Shown here piece by piece: positions 19,231 to 28,806 of a stretch of 64,000 nucleotides of DNA. Below the pieces are notes generated by a model, which saw nothing but the letters and a program-made list of their open reading frames with translations, was not told where the DNA came from and made no database searches. Made by a program: the position numbers and the translations under genes. This stretch comes from DTU024 sp964518875 (GTDB taxonomy: Bacteria; Bacillota; Clostridia; Christensenellales; Aristaeellaceae), in assembly GCA_964518875.1 (NCBI GenBank), contig CAZFHI010000002.1, positions 91,428 to 155,427 of the forward strand. Direction: 5' to 3'. Numbering within the stretch: position 1 is the stretch's first letter; every line of letters begins with the position of its first letter.

Positions 19231-20600
19231 TGTTCCTCCAGTTCCACCATGCGGGCCATCCTGTCCAACTGTGTTACAAATTCCTGCGCGCTCATATTGC
19301 CTGCGGCAAAACGGTCTATCATGTTAAGCACATTTTGGCCTGTATCAGTCGCAATGTTAAAAGGCCCCGGCGTCGGGAAAAACAGATCGTCAGCTACTAA
19401 GCGGTAGTCCGCCAGGTCTTCAGGGCTTAAATCATATTCACGCTGCAAGCTGCGTTCCAGCATATCCTCAAATTTAACAAGCTGTACTTCTAAATCTTCC
19501 CTGTCGCTTAAGCTAATGCTGTCGTCTTTTAATTTTTCCTGTATTTCCGCAATATGCCGTTTAGCAGACTCTATTTCGTATTCCTGATTTCCGTTTTTTA
19601 TGGGCGGGGCGTCTTTATAAAGCAGGCTTCTATTGGGCATAGGTTTATTCCATCTTTCGTCCATGCGCTGTGTTACAAAGTCTTCCAGCACGGCAACAGC
19701 CAATTCCTTATTGCCAGACCTGCTGTAAACCGCCGCCGCATCTAACTTTGCGGGGAACAGCTTGGGCTGGCTGTCGTTAAGCCTTACGGATATTTTTCTT
19801 TTTGATATTCCGTCTTCCCAACGAAGCGTCGCAGCATAATCTTCCACTAAGGCAAAGGGCGCGTTAGGCTCCGGCTCTGTTTCATAAATCATAGTGCCTA
19901 CCTCTTTGCAGCGGCTAAGCAGTTCCAAAAATTCTTCATCGTTAAAACGCAGCGGCGCTTTTGCGTATTCGCACTGCATTATATGGCTTTCCACCAGCAT
20001 TTGTGCAAGCCAAACCGTGTAGTTATACGGCCCGTAAAGCGTTTCATCCCATGTGTTTTTTACCTTTATGCTGTCGTTTGGCTCTTCACTTGCGCGTCTG
20101 CACCAGTTTTCAAGAAAATCCAGCAGCTCTGGGAAGCTTTGCGGTACGTCTTCCTGCGTGTAGCCCGCTTCCTGCCAGCCTTCCTTATCCGCTATTAAAG
20201 TTTCGCACTGTATAACTTTAGGCACTGCGTATATTTTACCGTCCCTTATAAGTTCTTTCGCAATGTTTGGGTAGAGCAAATTAAAAGCTTCCTTTATGGT
20301 TTCGCTTTGCGATAAATCCTCACAATAGCCCTTGTCCATTATTTGATGTATATCCATAGTATATGTTCCCATACCAAAAATATCAAATTTAAAGCTTCCT
20401 GTAAGCAATGCTGACAATATCTCATATGTGTTGCGAAAATCATCTTCCGCGAAATCATTATAAATTATTTCTAAGTCCGGATGATTTTTTTTAAATTCTT
20501 CGGAAGGGCCTTCCATTGAGTACAGCCTTAAAGTATCGGCATTGGCGGCGGATACAAAAAGCGAAGCTATAAGCATAAAAACTAAAGCATATTTTTTCAT
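19227..20600 (-). CDS. Secreted solute-binding-like protein without propeller domain
   Basis: 457 aa with a type-I signal peptide (residues 1-21, ANA-DT) and no lipobox Cys. The body resembles family-1 extracellular solute-binding proteins: an opening LRLYSMEGP strand, NHPDLEIIYNDF, a SALLTGSFKFDIFGMGTY region, and DLSQSETI. Near residues 345-400 is a helical, charged insertion (QEKLKDD...DREDLEVQL), followed by EDLADYR. The tail is DRFAAGNMSAQEFVTQLDRM...LEEQ. The insertion and tail recur in the 702-aa and 700-codon paralogues nearby, but here the N-terminal propeller-like half is absent. No permease or ATPase lies nearby, so transport is doubtful; sensing or extracellular binding is possible. 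Confidence 0.7.
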   Translation of the reverse strand: MKKYALVFMLIASLFVSAANADTLRLYSMEGPSEEFKKNHPDLEIIYNDFAEDDFRNTYEILSALLTGSFKFDIFGMGTYTMDIHQIMDKGYCEDLSQSETIKEAFNLLYPNIAKELIRDGKIYAVPKVIQCETLIADKEGWQEAGYTQEDVPQSFPELLDFLENWCRRASEEPNDSIKVKNTWDETLYGPYNYTVWLAQMLVESHIMQCEYAKAPLRFNDEEFLELLSRCKEVGTMIYETEPEPNAPFALVEDYAATLRWEDGISKRKISVRLNDSQPKLFPAKLDAAAVYSRSGNKELAVAVLEDFVTQRMDERWNKPMPNRSLLYKDAPPIKNGNQEYEIESAKRHIAEIQEKLKDDSISLSDREDLEVQLVKFEDMLERSLQREYDLSPEDLADYRLVADDLFFPTPGPFNIATDTGQNVLNMIDRFAAGNMSAQEFVTQLDRMARMVELEEQ

Positions 20601-20687
20601 TTTGTTTCCCCTTTCTTTTTTAAGTATTATGGTCTTTCACTGCTTATATCCATTGTAACACATATTTATTTATGAAGATGTAAATTT

Positions 20688-22796
20688 TTACTGGTCCTCC
20701 AGCCGCCTTAATTTTTCCCTGTTATCCAAAGCCCTTATGAAGCCATCCATATCTAACTGGCCTTCGGTGTACCGCTTTAACAGTGTTTTAAGTTCACCGG
20801 AATTCTCGTATGAGCTTTCCGTAATTACATCGTTGCTGAAATACAAATCCAATTTAGGCACAACTTCATTTTGGTAGTAAGCTATATCCTCTTTAGTATA
20901 TTCATATCTGGAATTTTTATTATAATTTTCTATTATTGCTTTCATATCGTCTATCTTGCTTTGTATTTCTCTTTTTTCTATTTCATTGTCGTTTTCATTA
21001 TAAGAATCTTCATAAAGCTTAAGTTTTTCTTCTAATTTCTCAAGCCCCGGCTTATAATCCGCCCGTTCAAGCGGCTCATATTCGCCGTCAAAAAGCATCA
21101 TCTTTTTTAGTTCTGCAAGCTTTGTCATTATAAATTTAATGTATTCAACGGCTAATTCCGGCTCCTTGGTGCGCGGGTCAACAGCTAAGCACCATACTCT
21201 GCCGCCATAAACAGGGCGTTCGTCTTCTGATATAGGGAACGTTAGCATAGATTTAATTCTGTAATTGTCATAATATTGTACTATTGGAAGATGTTTTGGC
21301 TGTCCGTCAAAAAATTGGTAAATAGCCGGGTGCGCCAAACGCGTTTTTTCCAAAAGCCGTCTGAAAAGGGGCGTATCAAACGTTAAATCTTCGCCCTTTC
21401 TTCTATAATATGACGAGTAGCTTGCTAATACGTGTATCAAAAGCGAGTATTCGTTGCTTTTATATATATCGTTTGCTAAAATAACAGGTTCGCCGTCTTC
21501 GATATCCTTATGCTCCTCCTGCCACTCTATAAGCAAATCCAAAAGCCCTTCCATAGTCTTGGGGAATTCTTCCTTTGCAAAACCCGCCTTTTTAAGAAGA
21601 TCTTCATTTATTTCAAAGTTTATTCCAGAATCGCTTAAATCTATATTATAAGGCACCATAAGCAGTTTGCCGTCGACGAAGGCAAAATCTCTTATAGGCT
21701 TGTACATTTTATTTACAAGCTCAACAAGTTCTTCATCTTTGCTAAGGTCCATAAAATAGCCTTTTTCTATAAGTTTTTCAACCATTGGCATAATATTGCT
21801 TATTTCGCCCACATCCTGATAGGTTAAGCCGCCTATTATGGCTACGGCTTCGTCCACTTCATCCGATACAGGCTTCGCTTCCTGTATTTTTACATTCGGG
21901 TGCAGCTTCATAAATTCCATGTTCCAGTCTTTATTACCCGCAGATTTTCCTAACGTCAATATTTTTTCTTCTGATTTTTCAACAGAAAAATTTATCTCAG
22001 CAAGACCTTCTCTGTTTAAAATGCAGTATTCGCCGTTTAATAATGCGCCATACGGAAAATACGTACCTGCATACGGCGTAAATATTCTATGGTTTTCTTT
22101 AAAGTTTTCAAAGCACACCGCTTCCGAATTTTCCACATCCGCTGCGTAAAGCATATCTTTCGCACTGTCCCACGCAAATGAAGACCAAACGCCTTTAAGC
22201 TTAATAGCTTCCTCCGCCTGTTCGTTCTGCCAGTCCACCGTGTATAAAAGCCTGTCGCCGCCGCGTTCGCATACAGCTACGCCTTTTAATTCGCCGCCGG
22301 GCATATAAGCTATAAGGCCTTCAAGCTCTATTGCAGCAGAGGTTTTGTCTTTAATATTGCAGCTGCAAAGCAGCGTATCGTTATTGCTTGAAAAACTTAA
22401 AATAAAATAAAGCGTATCTTCCGCACGGCAAACGCTTTGCGCATACCAATCGGAAGCCCCGTTTGCTATTTCGCTTTCTATGTTTAATGTTTCCCCGGGT
22501 TTAGTTTCAGGGTAAAGCTCTATTATCTGCTCTTTAGCCTTATCCAATACATACAGTTCCCCGTTATAAACATAGGGAAACTGCGTTTCTCTTTCTATAT
22601 TGGCAACGGGATCGCCCTTTGGTTTCCCGTCTTCCCCGCAGATAAACACATTATCTTTGTCATTTAACAAGAAAGCATTTTTTTCATCATAGCAAACACC
22701 GTAATAATAATCAGTTTCCCCACTTGCTCCTGCAAAAGGGATCAACCCGAAAAGCATAATAAATGCTAACATAAACGCCGATATATTTTTTTTCAT
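20688..22796 (-). CDS. Secreted propeller-plus-solute-binding-like fusion protein (paralogue 1)
   Basis: 702 aa, signal peptide about 1-25 (AGA-SG), no lipobox. Residues 30-275 are a run of short beta repeats (for example GELYVLDKAKEQIIELYP and GDRLLYTVDWQNEQ), as in beta-propellers. From about 280 the solute-binding fold starts (KILTLGKSAGNKDW, MKLHPNVKIQEA) and continues with MEKLIEKGYFMDLSKD and LLMVPYNIDLSD. A charged helical insertion at about 570-620 and the tail LLKRYTEGQLDMDGFIRAL...LRRLEDQ end it. It is clearly paralogous with the protein at 23748-25847. Each fusion is preceded by a stand-alone propeller-like gene, so the cluster looks like duplicated two-gene units. Confidence 0.72.
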   Translation of the reverse strand: MKKNISAFMLAFIMLFGLIPFAGASGETDYYYGVCYDEKNAFLLNDKDNVFICGEDGKPKGDPVANIERETQFPYVYNGELYVLDKAKEQIIELYPETKPGETLNIESEIANGASDWYAQSVCRAEDTLYFILSFSSNNDTLLCSCNIKDKTSAAIELEGLIAYMPGGELKGVAVCERGGDRLLYTVDWQNEQAEEAIKLKGVWSSFAWDSAKDMLYAADVENSEAVCFENFKENHRIFTPYAGTYFPYGALLNGEYCILNREGLAEINFSVEKSEEKILTLGKSAGNKDWNMEFMKLHPNVKIQEAKPVSDEVDEAVAIIGGLTYQDVGEISNIMPMVEKLIEKGYFMDLSKDEELVELVNKMYKPIRDFAFVDGKLLMVPYNIDLSDSGINFEINEDLLKKAGFAKEEFPKTMEGLLDLLIEWQEEHKDIEDGEPVILANDIYKSNEYSLLIHVLASYSSYYRRKGEDLTFDTPLFRRLLEKTRLAHPAIYQFFDGQPKHLPIVQYYDNYRIKSMLTFPISEDERPVYGGRVWCLAVDPRTKEPELAVEYIKFIMTKLAELKKMMLFDGEYEPLERADYKPGLEKLEEKLKLYEDSYNENDNEIEKREIQSKIDDMKAIIENYNKNSRYEYTKEDIAYYQNEVVPKLDLYFSNDVITESSYENSGELKTLLKRYTEGQLDMDGFIRALDNREKLRRLEDQ

Positions 22797-22815
22797 TTTT
22801 ATTTTCTCCCACTTA

Positions 22816-23730
22816 TTATTGGGGCAGCTGCACCGTCATAAGATGATAAGGCTTCTCTGATGACATAATATAAGCGGCATAGCTTCTATCCGGCAGCACA
22901 AAGCCCCTTTGATCTGTCATTTCTTTGGGCAAGCCTGAAAGCACAAGGCTTGATACACCGTCCCAGGTGTAACGATAGAAGTTTCCTTCTTCAGAGTAAG
23001 CATAATAAAGGCAATCGTACTTATTATCGTAGGCGATGCCCCACGCGCCGTCCGGCAGAGCGCCCAGGTCTGTAATTTCCCCGCTCTGCCAGTTTATTTT
23101 GCGCACATAGAAAAACTTTTCTTCTGTACTGCTTTCATCCGAATAGTAATATATGCTGTTGTGTTCGTCTATCATAGAAAAACCAAACAGTCCGGCCGTT
23201 ACAGCCTGATGCTTAAAATCCCCCGTGTCAGCATTATAGTAGCACAGCCAGCGCATTGTTTCCGCGTTGTCATCTACCAAAAAGTTAAATATATTGCCTT
23301 TTGAATGGTTAAGAAGAAAAGCCACCGGTTTTGCCGTATAGTATTTGGTTTTTTTTTCAGGGAAAATATCTTCAGAAAGAAGCTTCACATCGTCTGGCGC
23401 GTTTGGGTAATCCGCCTTATCCACCAGCTTTAAGCTGCGTTCTTCAGAGGGCAGTATATATAATCTATCGTTAATAAAAAACGGCAGGCAGCATTCTTTA
23501 AGCTTTCCTTTATAAAGTATTTTAAAACCGCCTGCTTCATTTTTATCAAACAAAGAAAGACTGCTCATGGATGATACGGGCCCAGGCGTTACAAAATATA
23601 GTTTCCCATCCGCGAAACATATGTTGCTTTCTATTCCGCCCGGCAGAGGGTAAGTTTCAGCAAACGCCGTACAAATAAGCAGCATAAAAAACACTGCAAG
23701 CAATTTCGCTGTTTTATGTTTGTTTATCAT
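22816..23730 (-). CDS. Secreted beta-propeller-like protein (unit partner 1)
   Basis: 304 aa, signal peptide about 1-25 (AFA-ET). The mature part consists of short beta-rich repeats such as GKLYFVTPGP, NDRLYILPSEE, DCLYYAYSEEGNFYRYTWDGV and DQRGFVLPDRS. The YxYTWDGV and DQRGF elements recur in the protein at 25849-26820, which shows a duplication. No catalytic motif is seen. Its gene ends 20 bp before the 702-aa fusion gene, so the two probably act together outside the cell. The propeller call is based on repeat pattern only. Confidence 0.62.
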   Translation of the reverse strand: MINKHKTAKLLAVFFMLLICTAFAETYPLPGGIESNICFADGKLYFVTPGPVSSMSSLSLFDKNEAGGFKILYKGKLKECCLPFFINDRLYILPSEERSLKLVDKADYPNAPDDVKLLSEDIFPEKKTKYYTAKPVAFLLNHSKGNIFNFLVDDNAETMRWLCYYNADTGDFKHQAVTAGLFGFSMIDEHNSIYYYSDESSTEEKFFYVRKINWQSGEITDLGALPDGAWGIAYDNKYDCLYYAYSEEGNFYRYTWDGVSSLVLSGLPKEMTDQRGFVLPDRSYAAYIMSSEKPYHLMTVQLPQ

Positions 23731-23747
23731 ATTTACCTCCTTTATAA

Positions 23748-25847
23748 TTATTGTTCTTCCAGCCTTTTAAGCTTTTGACGCCTTTCTATAACAGAAATAA
23801 AACCTTCATCATCAAGGCCGCCTGCCACGTAGCGTTTTAATATATTCCAAGTTTCTTTGTTGTCGTAAGAATATTCGTTGGTCATATCGGAAAACGCTAT
23901 TTCCAAATTGGGGATTATCTCTTTTTGATAAAAAGCTATTTGCTCATCGGTTATTGCAAATTTATCGCTATCGCTTGGATTGTTTATTTTTTCATTTATT
24001 TGTTCAAGCTTTTGCTGCAAGTCTCTTTTTTCAAATTCATTATCGCTGTTTTCCAGGGCTTCTTCAATTAAAGTTTTCTTATCCTCCAGAGATGCCAGCA
24101 ATTCCCCGTAGCTTTCTCTTTCAATCGCCTTATATTCCCCGTCAAACAGAAGTATTTTCATTATATCCGGCAAATTTTTAATGCGGTATGCTATATATTT
24201 TGCAGCAGCTTCCGCTTGCTCTGTACGCGGGTCTATTATATAGCCTGAAATTTCGCCTGAATATTTATAATTTTCATTTTCACTTAAAGGCAGTGAGAAG
24301 CTGCTTACATCAGGGATATAATAATCTATATAATAAAACATAGCTTTAGGGAAGTATGTTTCGGAGCTTACGGCTACAAGCTTTTTTACTTCACGCACTT
24401 TATTTAAAAGCTCTCTAAATTCCGGAGTATCAAAGCTTAATGTCTGGCCCGTTCTTCTGTAATGCGTGGAATACGTTTGCATAACAGAAGATAATATTGC
24501 CATATAGGTGTTGTCTGTTTCATTATCAGTTGTGCTTCCTTCATAAAGTAACGGTACAAGCTCTGCATCTTCCTTATCGTGCTCACTATACCATTTTATT
24601 GTAAAATCGAAATATTCCTCCAGTGTTTTAGGCAGATCCTCCGGCGTAAGGCCCGCCTCTTCTAAATTCTGAAAGTTTATAGCATATAAGTCTTTCACAA
24701 ACGCATTGTATGGTATTAAAAGAAGCTTATTTCCCCTGAAAGAGAATTTTTTAAACGGATCGTAAAGCTTTTGAGCCAAAGCATTAAGCTCTTCTGAAAA
24801 GCTCATATCCATACAATATCCCTTTTCCATAAGCGCATTTGCAGAATATGTACTGTTGCTAATTTTGGCGACGTCATAGCGTATGCTCCCCGTTAAAAGC
24901 GCTGTTGCAAAGTCCAAGCCTTCATAAGAATCATATCCTAAGGATTTTATTTCAATATCTGGGTTTTCCTTCATAAACTGCAAATCTATGGCATCAAAAG
25001 CGCAGCCTAATACTGTTATTGTCTTTTTGTCCGCAAGTCCAGCATCAAAATCCTGGCCGTACACATCAAAGCTGCTCGCAACAGTGTACTTCCCATTAAC
25101 TATAGCGGCAGCAATTATATTTTTTGAATAAGGGCTTTCCGCGCGTTTATCCTCCTTTTTGTCTTTAAAGCGTACAAACGCGTTTTGATTCGAAGCATAA
25201 ATATATTCGCCGTCTGCACAAAAGCCCGTCCATTTGCCTTTTAAAGTTAAATATTCTTCAAAGCTGCCGTCATCCCAGTCCACGCTATATAAAACAGTTT
25301 TGTCTTCATTTGTACAAACTGCTTTAACTGTATCATCGTTTGAAACAAAAAATGAGGACAAATCCGGAATTTCTAAATAAGAAATGTTTTTATCTTTAAC
25401 AGAATACCTGCAAAACCTTTTTTCGCCAAAATCTTCAAACATAAAGTACAAATTCCTTTGGTGCATAGTAAGCCGGCTTAAATACCAGGAATCGCCGCCT
25501 TTGGCAACAGAATTTTTTATATCTATTTTATATAGCTCTATGCCTGGATTTTTCGGATATATCTGTTTGACCGTCTCAGTATCCTTCTGCAATGCAAAAA
25601 GAGAATCTCCCGATACATATACAAATTCTTTCTCCATATCAACAATTGCAACAGGTTCTTCCAAAGGTTCGTTTTTTTCGTTTAAAACGTAAATTTCTCC
25701 TTCTGAATTCAGCATATAAATTTTGCTTTCGCCTGCAAACATATCTATATAAGTGCTTTTAGTAGAAACGCCACCCGCAAAAGCATTAAAAAACGTTCCT
25801 AAAGCAAGCATAAGCCCCAGTAAAAAAACAAAAATTTTTTTAACCAT
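23748..25847 (-). CDS. Secreted propeller-plus-solute-binding-like fusion protein (paralogue 2)
   Basis: 699 aa from the ATG at 25847, chosen because a GAGGGA ribosome site precedes it; an upstream in-frame TTG at 25871 would overlap the previous gene. Signal peptide about 1-24, no lipobox. N-terminal beta repeats (SKIYMLNSEGEIYVLNE, TVLYSVDWDDGSFEE) are followed by a solute-binding-like body (ITVLGCAFDAIDLQFM, NPDIEIKSLGYD, MEKGYCMDMSFSEEL, LLLIPYNAFVKD). The charged helical insertion and the tail LKRYVAGGLDDEGFIS...LKRLEEQ match the paralogues at 19227 and 20688. No transporter subunit is adjacent. Confidence 0.72.
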   Translation of the reverse strand: MVKKIFVFLLGLMLALGTFFNAFAGGVSTKSTYIDMFAGESKIYMLNSEGEIYVLNEKNEPLEEPVAIVDMEKEFVYVSGDSLFALQKDTETVKQIYPKNPGIELYKIDIKNSVAKGGDSWYLSRLTMHQRNLYFMFEDFGEKRFCRYSVKDKNISYLEIPDLSSFFVSNDDTVKAVCTNEDKTVLYSVDWDDGSFEEYLTLKGKWTGFCADGEYIYASNQNAFVRFKDKKEDKRAESPYSKNIIAAAIVNGKYTVASSFDVYGQDFDAGLADKKTITVLGCAFDAIDLQFMKENPDIEIKSLGYDSYEGLDFATALLTGSIRYDVAKISNSTYSANALMEKGYCMDMSFSEELNALAQKLYDPFKKFSFRGNKLLLIPYNAFVKDLYAINFQNLEEAGLTPEDLPKTLEEYFDFTIKWYSEHDKEDAELVPLLYEGSTTDNETDNTYMAILSSVMQTYSTHYRRTGQTLSFDTPEFRELLNKVREVKKLVAVSSETYFPKAMFYYIDYYIPDVSSFSLPLSENENYKYSGEISGYIIDPRTEQAEAAAKYIAYRIKNLPDIMKILLFDGEYKAIERESYGELLASLEDKKTLIEEALENSDNEFEKRDLQQKLEQINEKINNPSDSDKFAITDEQIAFYQKEIIPNLEIAFSDMTNEYSYDNKETWNILKRYVAGGLDDEGFISVIERRQKLKRLEEQ

Positions 25848-25848
25848 T

Positions 25849-26820
25849 TTAAATTCCCTCTTTTGTATCAATGGCTATTATGCCGCCTGTCAATTTATCG
25901 CCGCTTTTAGGGCCGGGTAAGTAAAAAGTAACGAAATCATCCCCAAGCATAAACCCTCTCTGGTCAAGCCATATATCCATATCGCCCTCAAGCTCATTAA
26001 TCGGCTCGCCGTTAAGCAAAGGCATATGCACGCCATCCCATGTGTATTGGTATAAATATTTATCTTTATTTTCTACTCCGGAAATATAAAGCATACGATC
26101 GTTTTTCCTGTCATAGCATATTGAGGACGGTAAAAAAAAGCTTGCCATAAGCTTTGAATTCATCGTGCTCCAGTCCAGCATGTATATGTTGAGTACCGAT
26201 TCGTCATTATCGTTGCAATAGGGTTCCCAGTAAAGGCTGTTATTTGCATCGTAATTTGCAAACCCGTATAAGTTTCCGCTTATTTTTTTAGTTTTAAATT
26301 CTTTTGTTGATAAATCTAAGCGGCACAGATTCCGCATATCTTCATTTTGATTTTCATAGCCTAAAATATATGTAAATACGCCGTTTTCCATTTCTCCTTC
26401 TAAATCCAAACAGTAAGAAGGGTTTTTATCATCAAAAAAGCTTTCGGGCGCAATGCATATCGGCTCTGCTCCTCCTTTAGTTTTATAGTTGGTAACAGGT
26501 GTCATTTTTGTATCAAGGTAAGCGTATTCATAGGGCACGTTGTCTATTAATATAATTTCATTGTCCAAATTGCTCAAAATTACATCTTCGCTCATAAGGA
26601 GTTTATTTGCTGATTTAGGATCATAGCAGAGCAGCCTTGCGCTGCTGTTATCTATTGAACGAAAATCCGTAAAATACAATCTGTTATTTTCCGTATAGAA
26701 AAAACCAATTACAACACCCGGCAGATCCTGCATTAGTATCAAATTATCGGAGCCAAATGCTGCTGCAGCAATATTAAGAAAGCAAAGAACAGTTAAAAGC
26801 AAGGTAGTTATTTTTTTCAT
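25849..26820 (-). CDS. Secreted beta-propeller-like protein (unit partner 2)
   Basis: 323 aa from the second ATG (26820), which is better placed behind the AAAAGGATG ribosome site than the ATG nine bases upstream. Signal peptide about 1-22. Beta-rich repeats include NRLYFTDFRS, DRMLYISGVENKDKYLYQYTWDGV (motif YxYTWDGV) and LDQRGFMLGDD, shared with the 304-aa protein. Its stop lies one base before the start of the 699-aa fusion gene, indicating tight coupling. Function unknown; a secreted binding partner of the fusion protein is my inference. Confidence 0.62.
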   Translation of the reverse strand: MKKITTLLLTVLCFLNIAAAAFGSDNLILMQDLPGVVIGFFYTENNRLYFTDFRSIDNSSARLLCYDPKSANKLLMSEDVILSNLDNEIILIDNVPYEYAYLDTKMTPVTNYKTKGGAEPICIAPESFFDDKNPSYCLDLEGEMENGVFTYILGYENQNEDMRNLCRLDLSTKEFKTKKISGNLYGFANYDANNSLYWEPYCNDNDESVLNIYMLDWSTMNSKLMASFFLPSSICYDRKNDRMLYISGVENKDKYLYQYTWDGVHMPLLNGEPINELEGDMDIWLDQRGFMLGDDFVTFYLPGPKSGDKLTGGIIAIDTKEGI

Positions 26821-26843
26821 AGCATTCATCCTTTTTTCATTTG

Positions 26844-26866
26844 CCGAGGGCGGTTCCCGCCCTCGG
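26844..26866 (-). promoter_or_regulatory. Strong GC-rich intercistronic hairpin
   Basis: Perfect 10-bp stem CCGAGGGCGG/CCGCCCTCGG with a 3-nt loop between the 133-aa gene and the propeller-like gene. There is no T run after it on the minus strand, so it is more likely an RNA stabiliser or processing barrier than a terminator. Confidence 0.55.
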
Positions 26867-26874
26867 CTGATACA

Positions 26875-27276
26875 TTACGGTAAAAAATATCCTCTTGCGC
26901 TAAAATTAGAATTATAATCGTCATCTCCACGCATACGCCATACTATTTCTGTCCCGACAGGAGCATAATTAGTATAATTTTTGGCATCTCTTAATCCATA
27001 CGTATTTTTATTATATGTATAAAGCCCGCTGCCCCAATTGTAATTTCCGGCAGTAAAAACACGGCCTACTCCATGGTTTTTGATTGTGTCTTTATATAAG
27101 CACACGCGCCAGGTTGTACCTACGGCTCTTGTTTTGTCAGTTGATCGCCATCCTTTTACATGGTCTGAAGTCAACTCTTCAAAGGTAAATTCAACAAGAC
27201 CATCAGCAAACGCAGCTCCAATAAATAATGTTAACATAAGCGTAATCGAAACAAATATTGCAGTTTTCTTTTTCAT
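26875..27276 (-). CDS. Small secreted protein, unknown family
   Basis: 133 aa with signal peptide 1-24 (AFA-DG). The mature part is rich in aromatic residues, Gly and Asn, with WRSTDKTRAVGTTWRVCLYKD, NYNWGSGLYTYNKNTYGL and VWRMRGDDDYNSNFSARGYF as visible stretches. It has a single Cys. It resembles small secreted beta-sandwich proteins in general shape, but I recognise no family. A GGAGAAAA ribosome site precedes it, and a candidate ECF promoter lies in the gap upstream (27506-27530). It is first in the run leading into the propeller/solute-binding cluster. Confidence 0.6.
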   Translation of the reverse strand: MKKKTAIFVSITLMLTLFIGAAFADGLVEFTFEELTSDHVKGWRSTDKTRAVGTTWRVCLYKDTIKNHGVGRVFTAGNYNWGSGLYTYNKNTYGLRDAKNYTNYAPVGTEIVWRMRGDDDYNSNFSARGYFLP

Positions 27277-27505
27277 AAAATTTTCTCCTTTTATTTTTTA
27301 ATTCAAATCTATTTTTAATTTTCTGGCCATTAAGTTTTTAATTGGAAATAGATTAAAGAACAAGTAACACAAACACCTCCCATTTAAATACGCCGGTCGG
27401 TTAGCAAATGTTGTTCATTTAAATTGTACGGCGGACTCACATCCTTAGTCAAACAGATTATAAAAACCCGATAAAATTTTAAGTTTCAGGCTCTCTAACA
27501 TATAA

Positions 27506-27530
27506 GACGTTTAAAGCAGCAAAATTACAA
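27506..27530 (-). promoter_or_regulatory. Candidate ECF sigma promoter, copy A
   Basis: Minus-strand TTGTA (27526-27530), 16 bp, then CGTC (27506-27509). The same element occurs at 28033-28057 and 29123-29147. It sits in the 300-bp gap 27277-27577, which otherwise holds AT-rich sequence and one isolated GGAGGTG ribosome-like site followed by a tiny frame that I do not call a gene. Confidence 0.4.
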
Positions 27531-27577
27531 CATCTATTTTTTATTTTTTTGGCATCGCATAGAAAAAAGCGGCAGAG

Positions 27578-27985
27578 TTAATAAGCGACATAGTTGCTTA
27601 CCACTTTGCCGGTTTCCAACACTTCACCGTTTAGAGATTTTACAGTTGCATAAACTACCGCTCTGTACGTATATCCGCTTTCAACATCTTTAGAACCTGA
27701 AACTAAAGCAAAGCCACTATTTTTTGTAGAATCCGTCCAGCTTGTAACCGTTTTCCATGTACCTGAAACATTCCTTTGAAGTTTTAATGTAATTGAGCAA
27801 ATTGTGTCGCTTTTTTTTGAAAAAACCACGCCACTGTATTTTGCAGAGCCGTTTGAAATGCTAAAACTTACATTTATCTTACTTATATGTGTATAATGTA
27901 AAATAGGTTTTTCAGTTTTAGCATATGGGAAAGAAGCCAAGAGTAATACTAACAGTAAAATGGATAACAGTTTTTTTGTTTTCAT
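27578..27985 (-). CDS. Small secreted DUF6147-like protein
   Basis: 135 aa from the ATG at 27985, chosen because TTAGGAGGTG lies just upstream; an earlier in-frame ATG at 28009 precedes that ribosome site. Signal peptide about 1-20 (SFPYAKT). The mature part is a single beta-sandwich-like domain (SFSISNGSAKYSG, ITLKLQRNVSGTWKTV, SGYTYRAVVYATV), resembling the DUF6147 group of small secreted clostridial proteins. A candidate ECF promoter (28033-28057) lies directly upstream, which would place it under the adjacent sigma factor. Confidence 0.6.
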   Translation of the reverse strand: MKTKKLLSILLLVLLLASFPYAKTEKPILHYTHISKINVSFSISNGSAKYSGVVFSKKSDTICSITLKLQRNVSGTWKTVTSWTDSTKNSGFALVSGSKDVESGYTYRAVVYATVKSLNGEVLETGKVVSNYVAY

Positions 27986-28032
27986 AATAAAACACCTCCT
28001 AATTTTCATATTTTTGTTCCTTCAACAGAGTA

Positions 28033-28057
28033 AACGATTAAGAGGTGCAAAATACAA
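28033..28057 (-). promoter_or_regulatory. Candidate ECF sigma promoter, copy B
   Basis: Minus-strand TTGTA (28053-28057), 16 bp, then CGTT (28033-28036). It is preceded by TTG and followed by TTTTG exactly as in copy C (29123-29147). It lies about 50 bp before the DUF6147-like gene. Confidence 0.45.
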
Positions 28058-28071
28058 CAAGTTTTAAAAAA

Positions 28072-28806
28072 TTATTTTATTCTTTGTACACTTTTAGCTA
28101 TTCGCATTGTTTCTTCCGCGCTTCCATTAAAATCAACAATAAAATATCTGTCAAATTCTGACCATGTAATAGTACACAGCCCATCCTTTTCTATTACCAA
28201 CGCAGGGTTGTCATGTATTGTTGAATTAGTTACTTTGGCATTTTCAGAATCCACGTTTGTTACAGAATCGTTTGGAAATTCAAAAAAATTAAATTTTTCT
28301 CCCTTATTATTTACATATAAAATAAAGTTAAATTCCAGCGGAGACATTTGTTTAATTTCAAACCCTTCCGGGATGTAAGACGGGAAGTAATCGCCCCCCC
28401 AGCCGTTTGGCACAGACATATTTTCTTTAGAAAGGCTTATCTGCGTATATTCATCTGTAGTTTTAGCCATCATTTTATACATGTTCACCCTGAAATTTTC
28501 AGAAACCGCAAACGCGGTGCCTAAACCGAGCGTTATTACAGTTATTATAACGCAAAAGCTTAAAGCCGCCTTTTTTAATGCGCGCGGAGCCGACATTCTT
28601 TCAGGGCGTTTATACCCTCTGTTAAGGCGCTGCATAAATTCGGCCTTATTTTTTTGCATGCTTTTTAATATTATTGCATCATCTTCGCATGGCTCGCTGA
28701 ACTTTTTTATATCATCCTGCCGCAAGCTTTCAAGCGCCAGCCTTAATTTTGCAGTCTCATACTCTTTTAAAAGCTTATCATGCGGCAGTATTTTAATGTT
28801 GTTCAT
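28072..28806 (-). CDS. DUF4367-containing anti-sigma-factor-like membrane protein
   Basis: 244 aa. The N-terminal cytoplasmic part (1-80) is acidic to basic and helical. A single transmembrane helix spans about residues 86-104 (LSFCVIITVITLGLGTAFA). The extracytoplasmic part ends in a DUF4367-like domain (GWGGDYFPSYIPEGFEI, LVIEKDGLCTITWSEFDRYFIVDF). The arrangement of ECF sigma followed by a single-span protein with this domain is standard for a sigma/anti-sigma pair. Its start lies 14 bases inside the sigma gene, giving translational coupling and hence balanced amounts. The signal sensed is unknown. Confidence 0.75.
   Translation of the reverse strand: MNNIKILPHDKLLKEYETAKLRLALESLRQDDIKKFSEPCEDDAIILKSMQKNKAEFMQRLNRGYKRPERMSAPRALKKAALSFCVIITVITLGLGTAFAVSENFRVNMYKMMAKTTDEYTQISLSKENMSVPNGWGGDYFPSYIPEGFEIKQMSPLEFNFILYVNNKGEKFNFFEFPNDSVTNVDSENAKVTNSTIHDNPALVIEKDGLCTITWSEFDRYFIVDFNGSAEETMRIAKSVQRIK

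Noticed and set aside
27304..27372. Small peptide frame after a GGAGGTG site in the 27.3 kb gap
   Set aside because: The possible starts are GTG or TTG at poor spacing, the frame is tiny, and nothing else supports translation.
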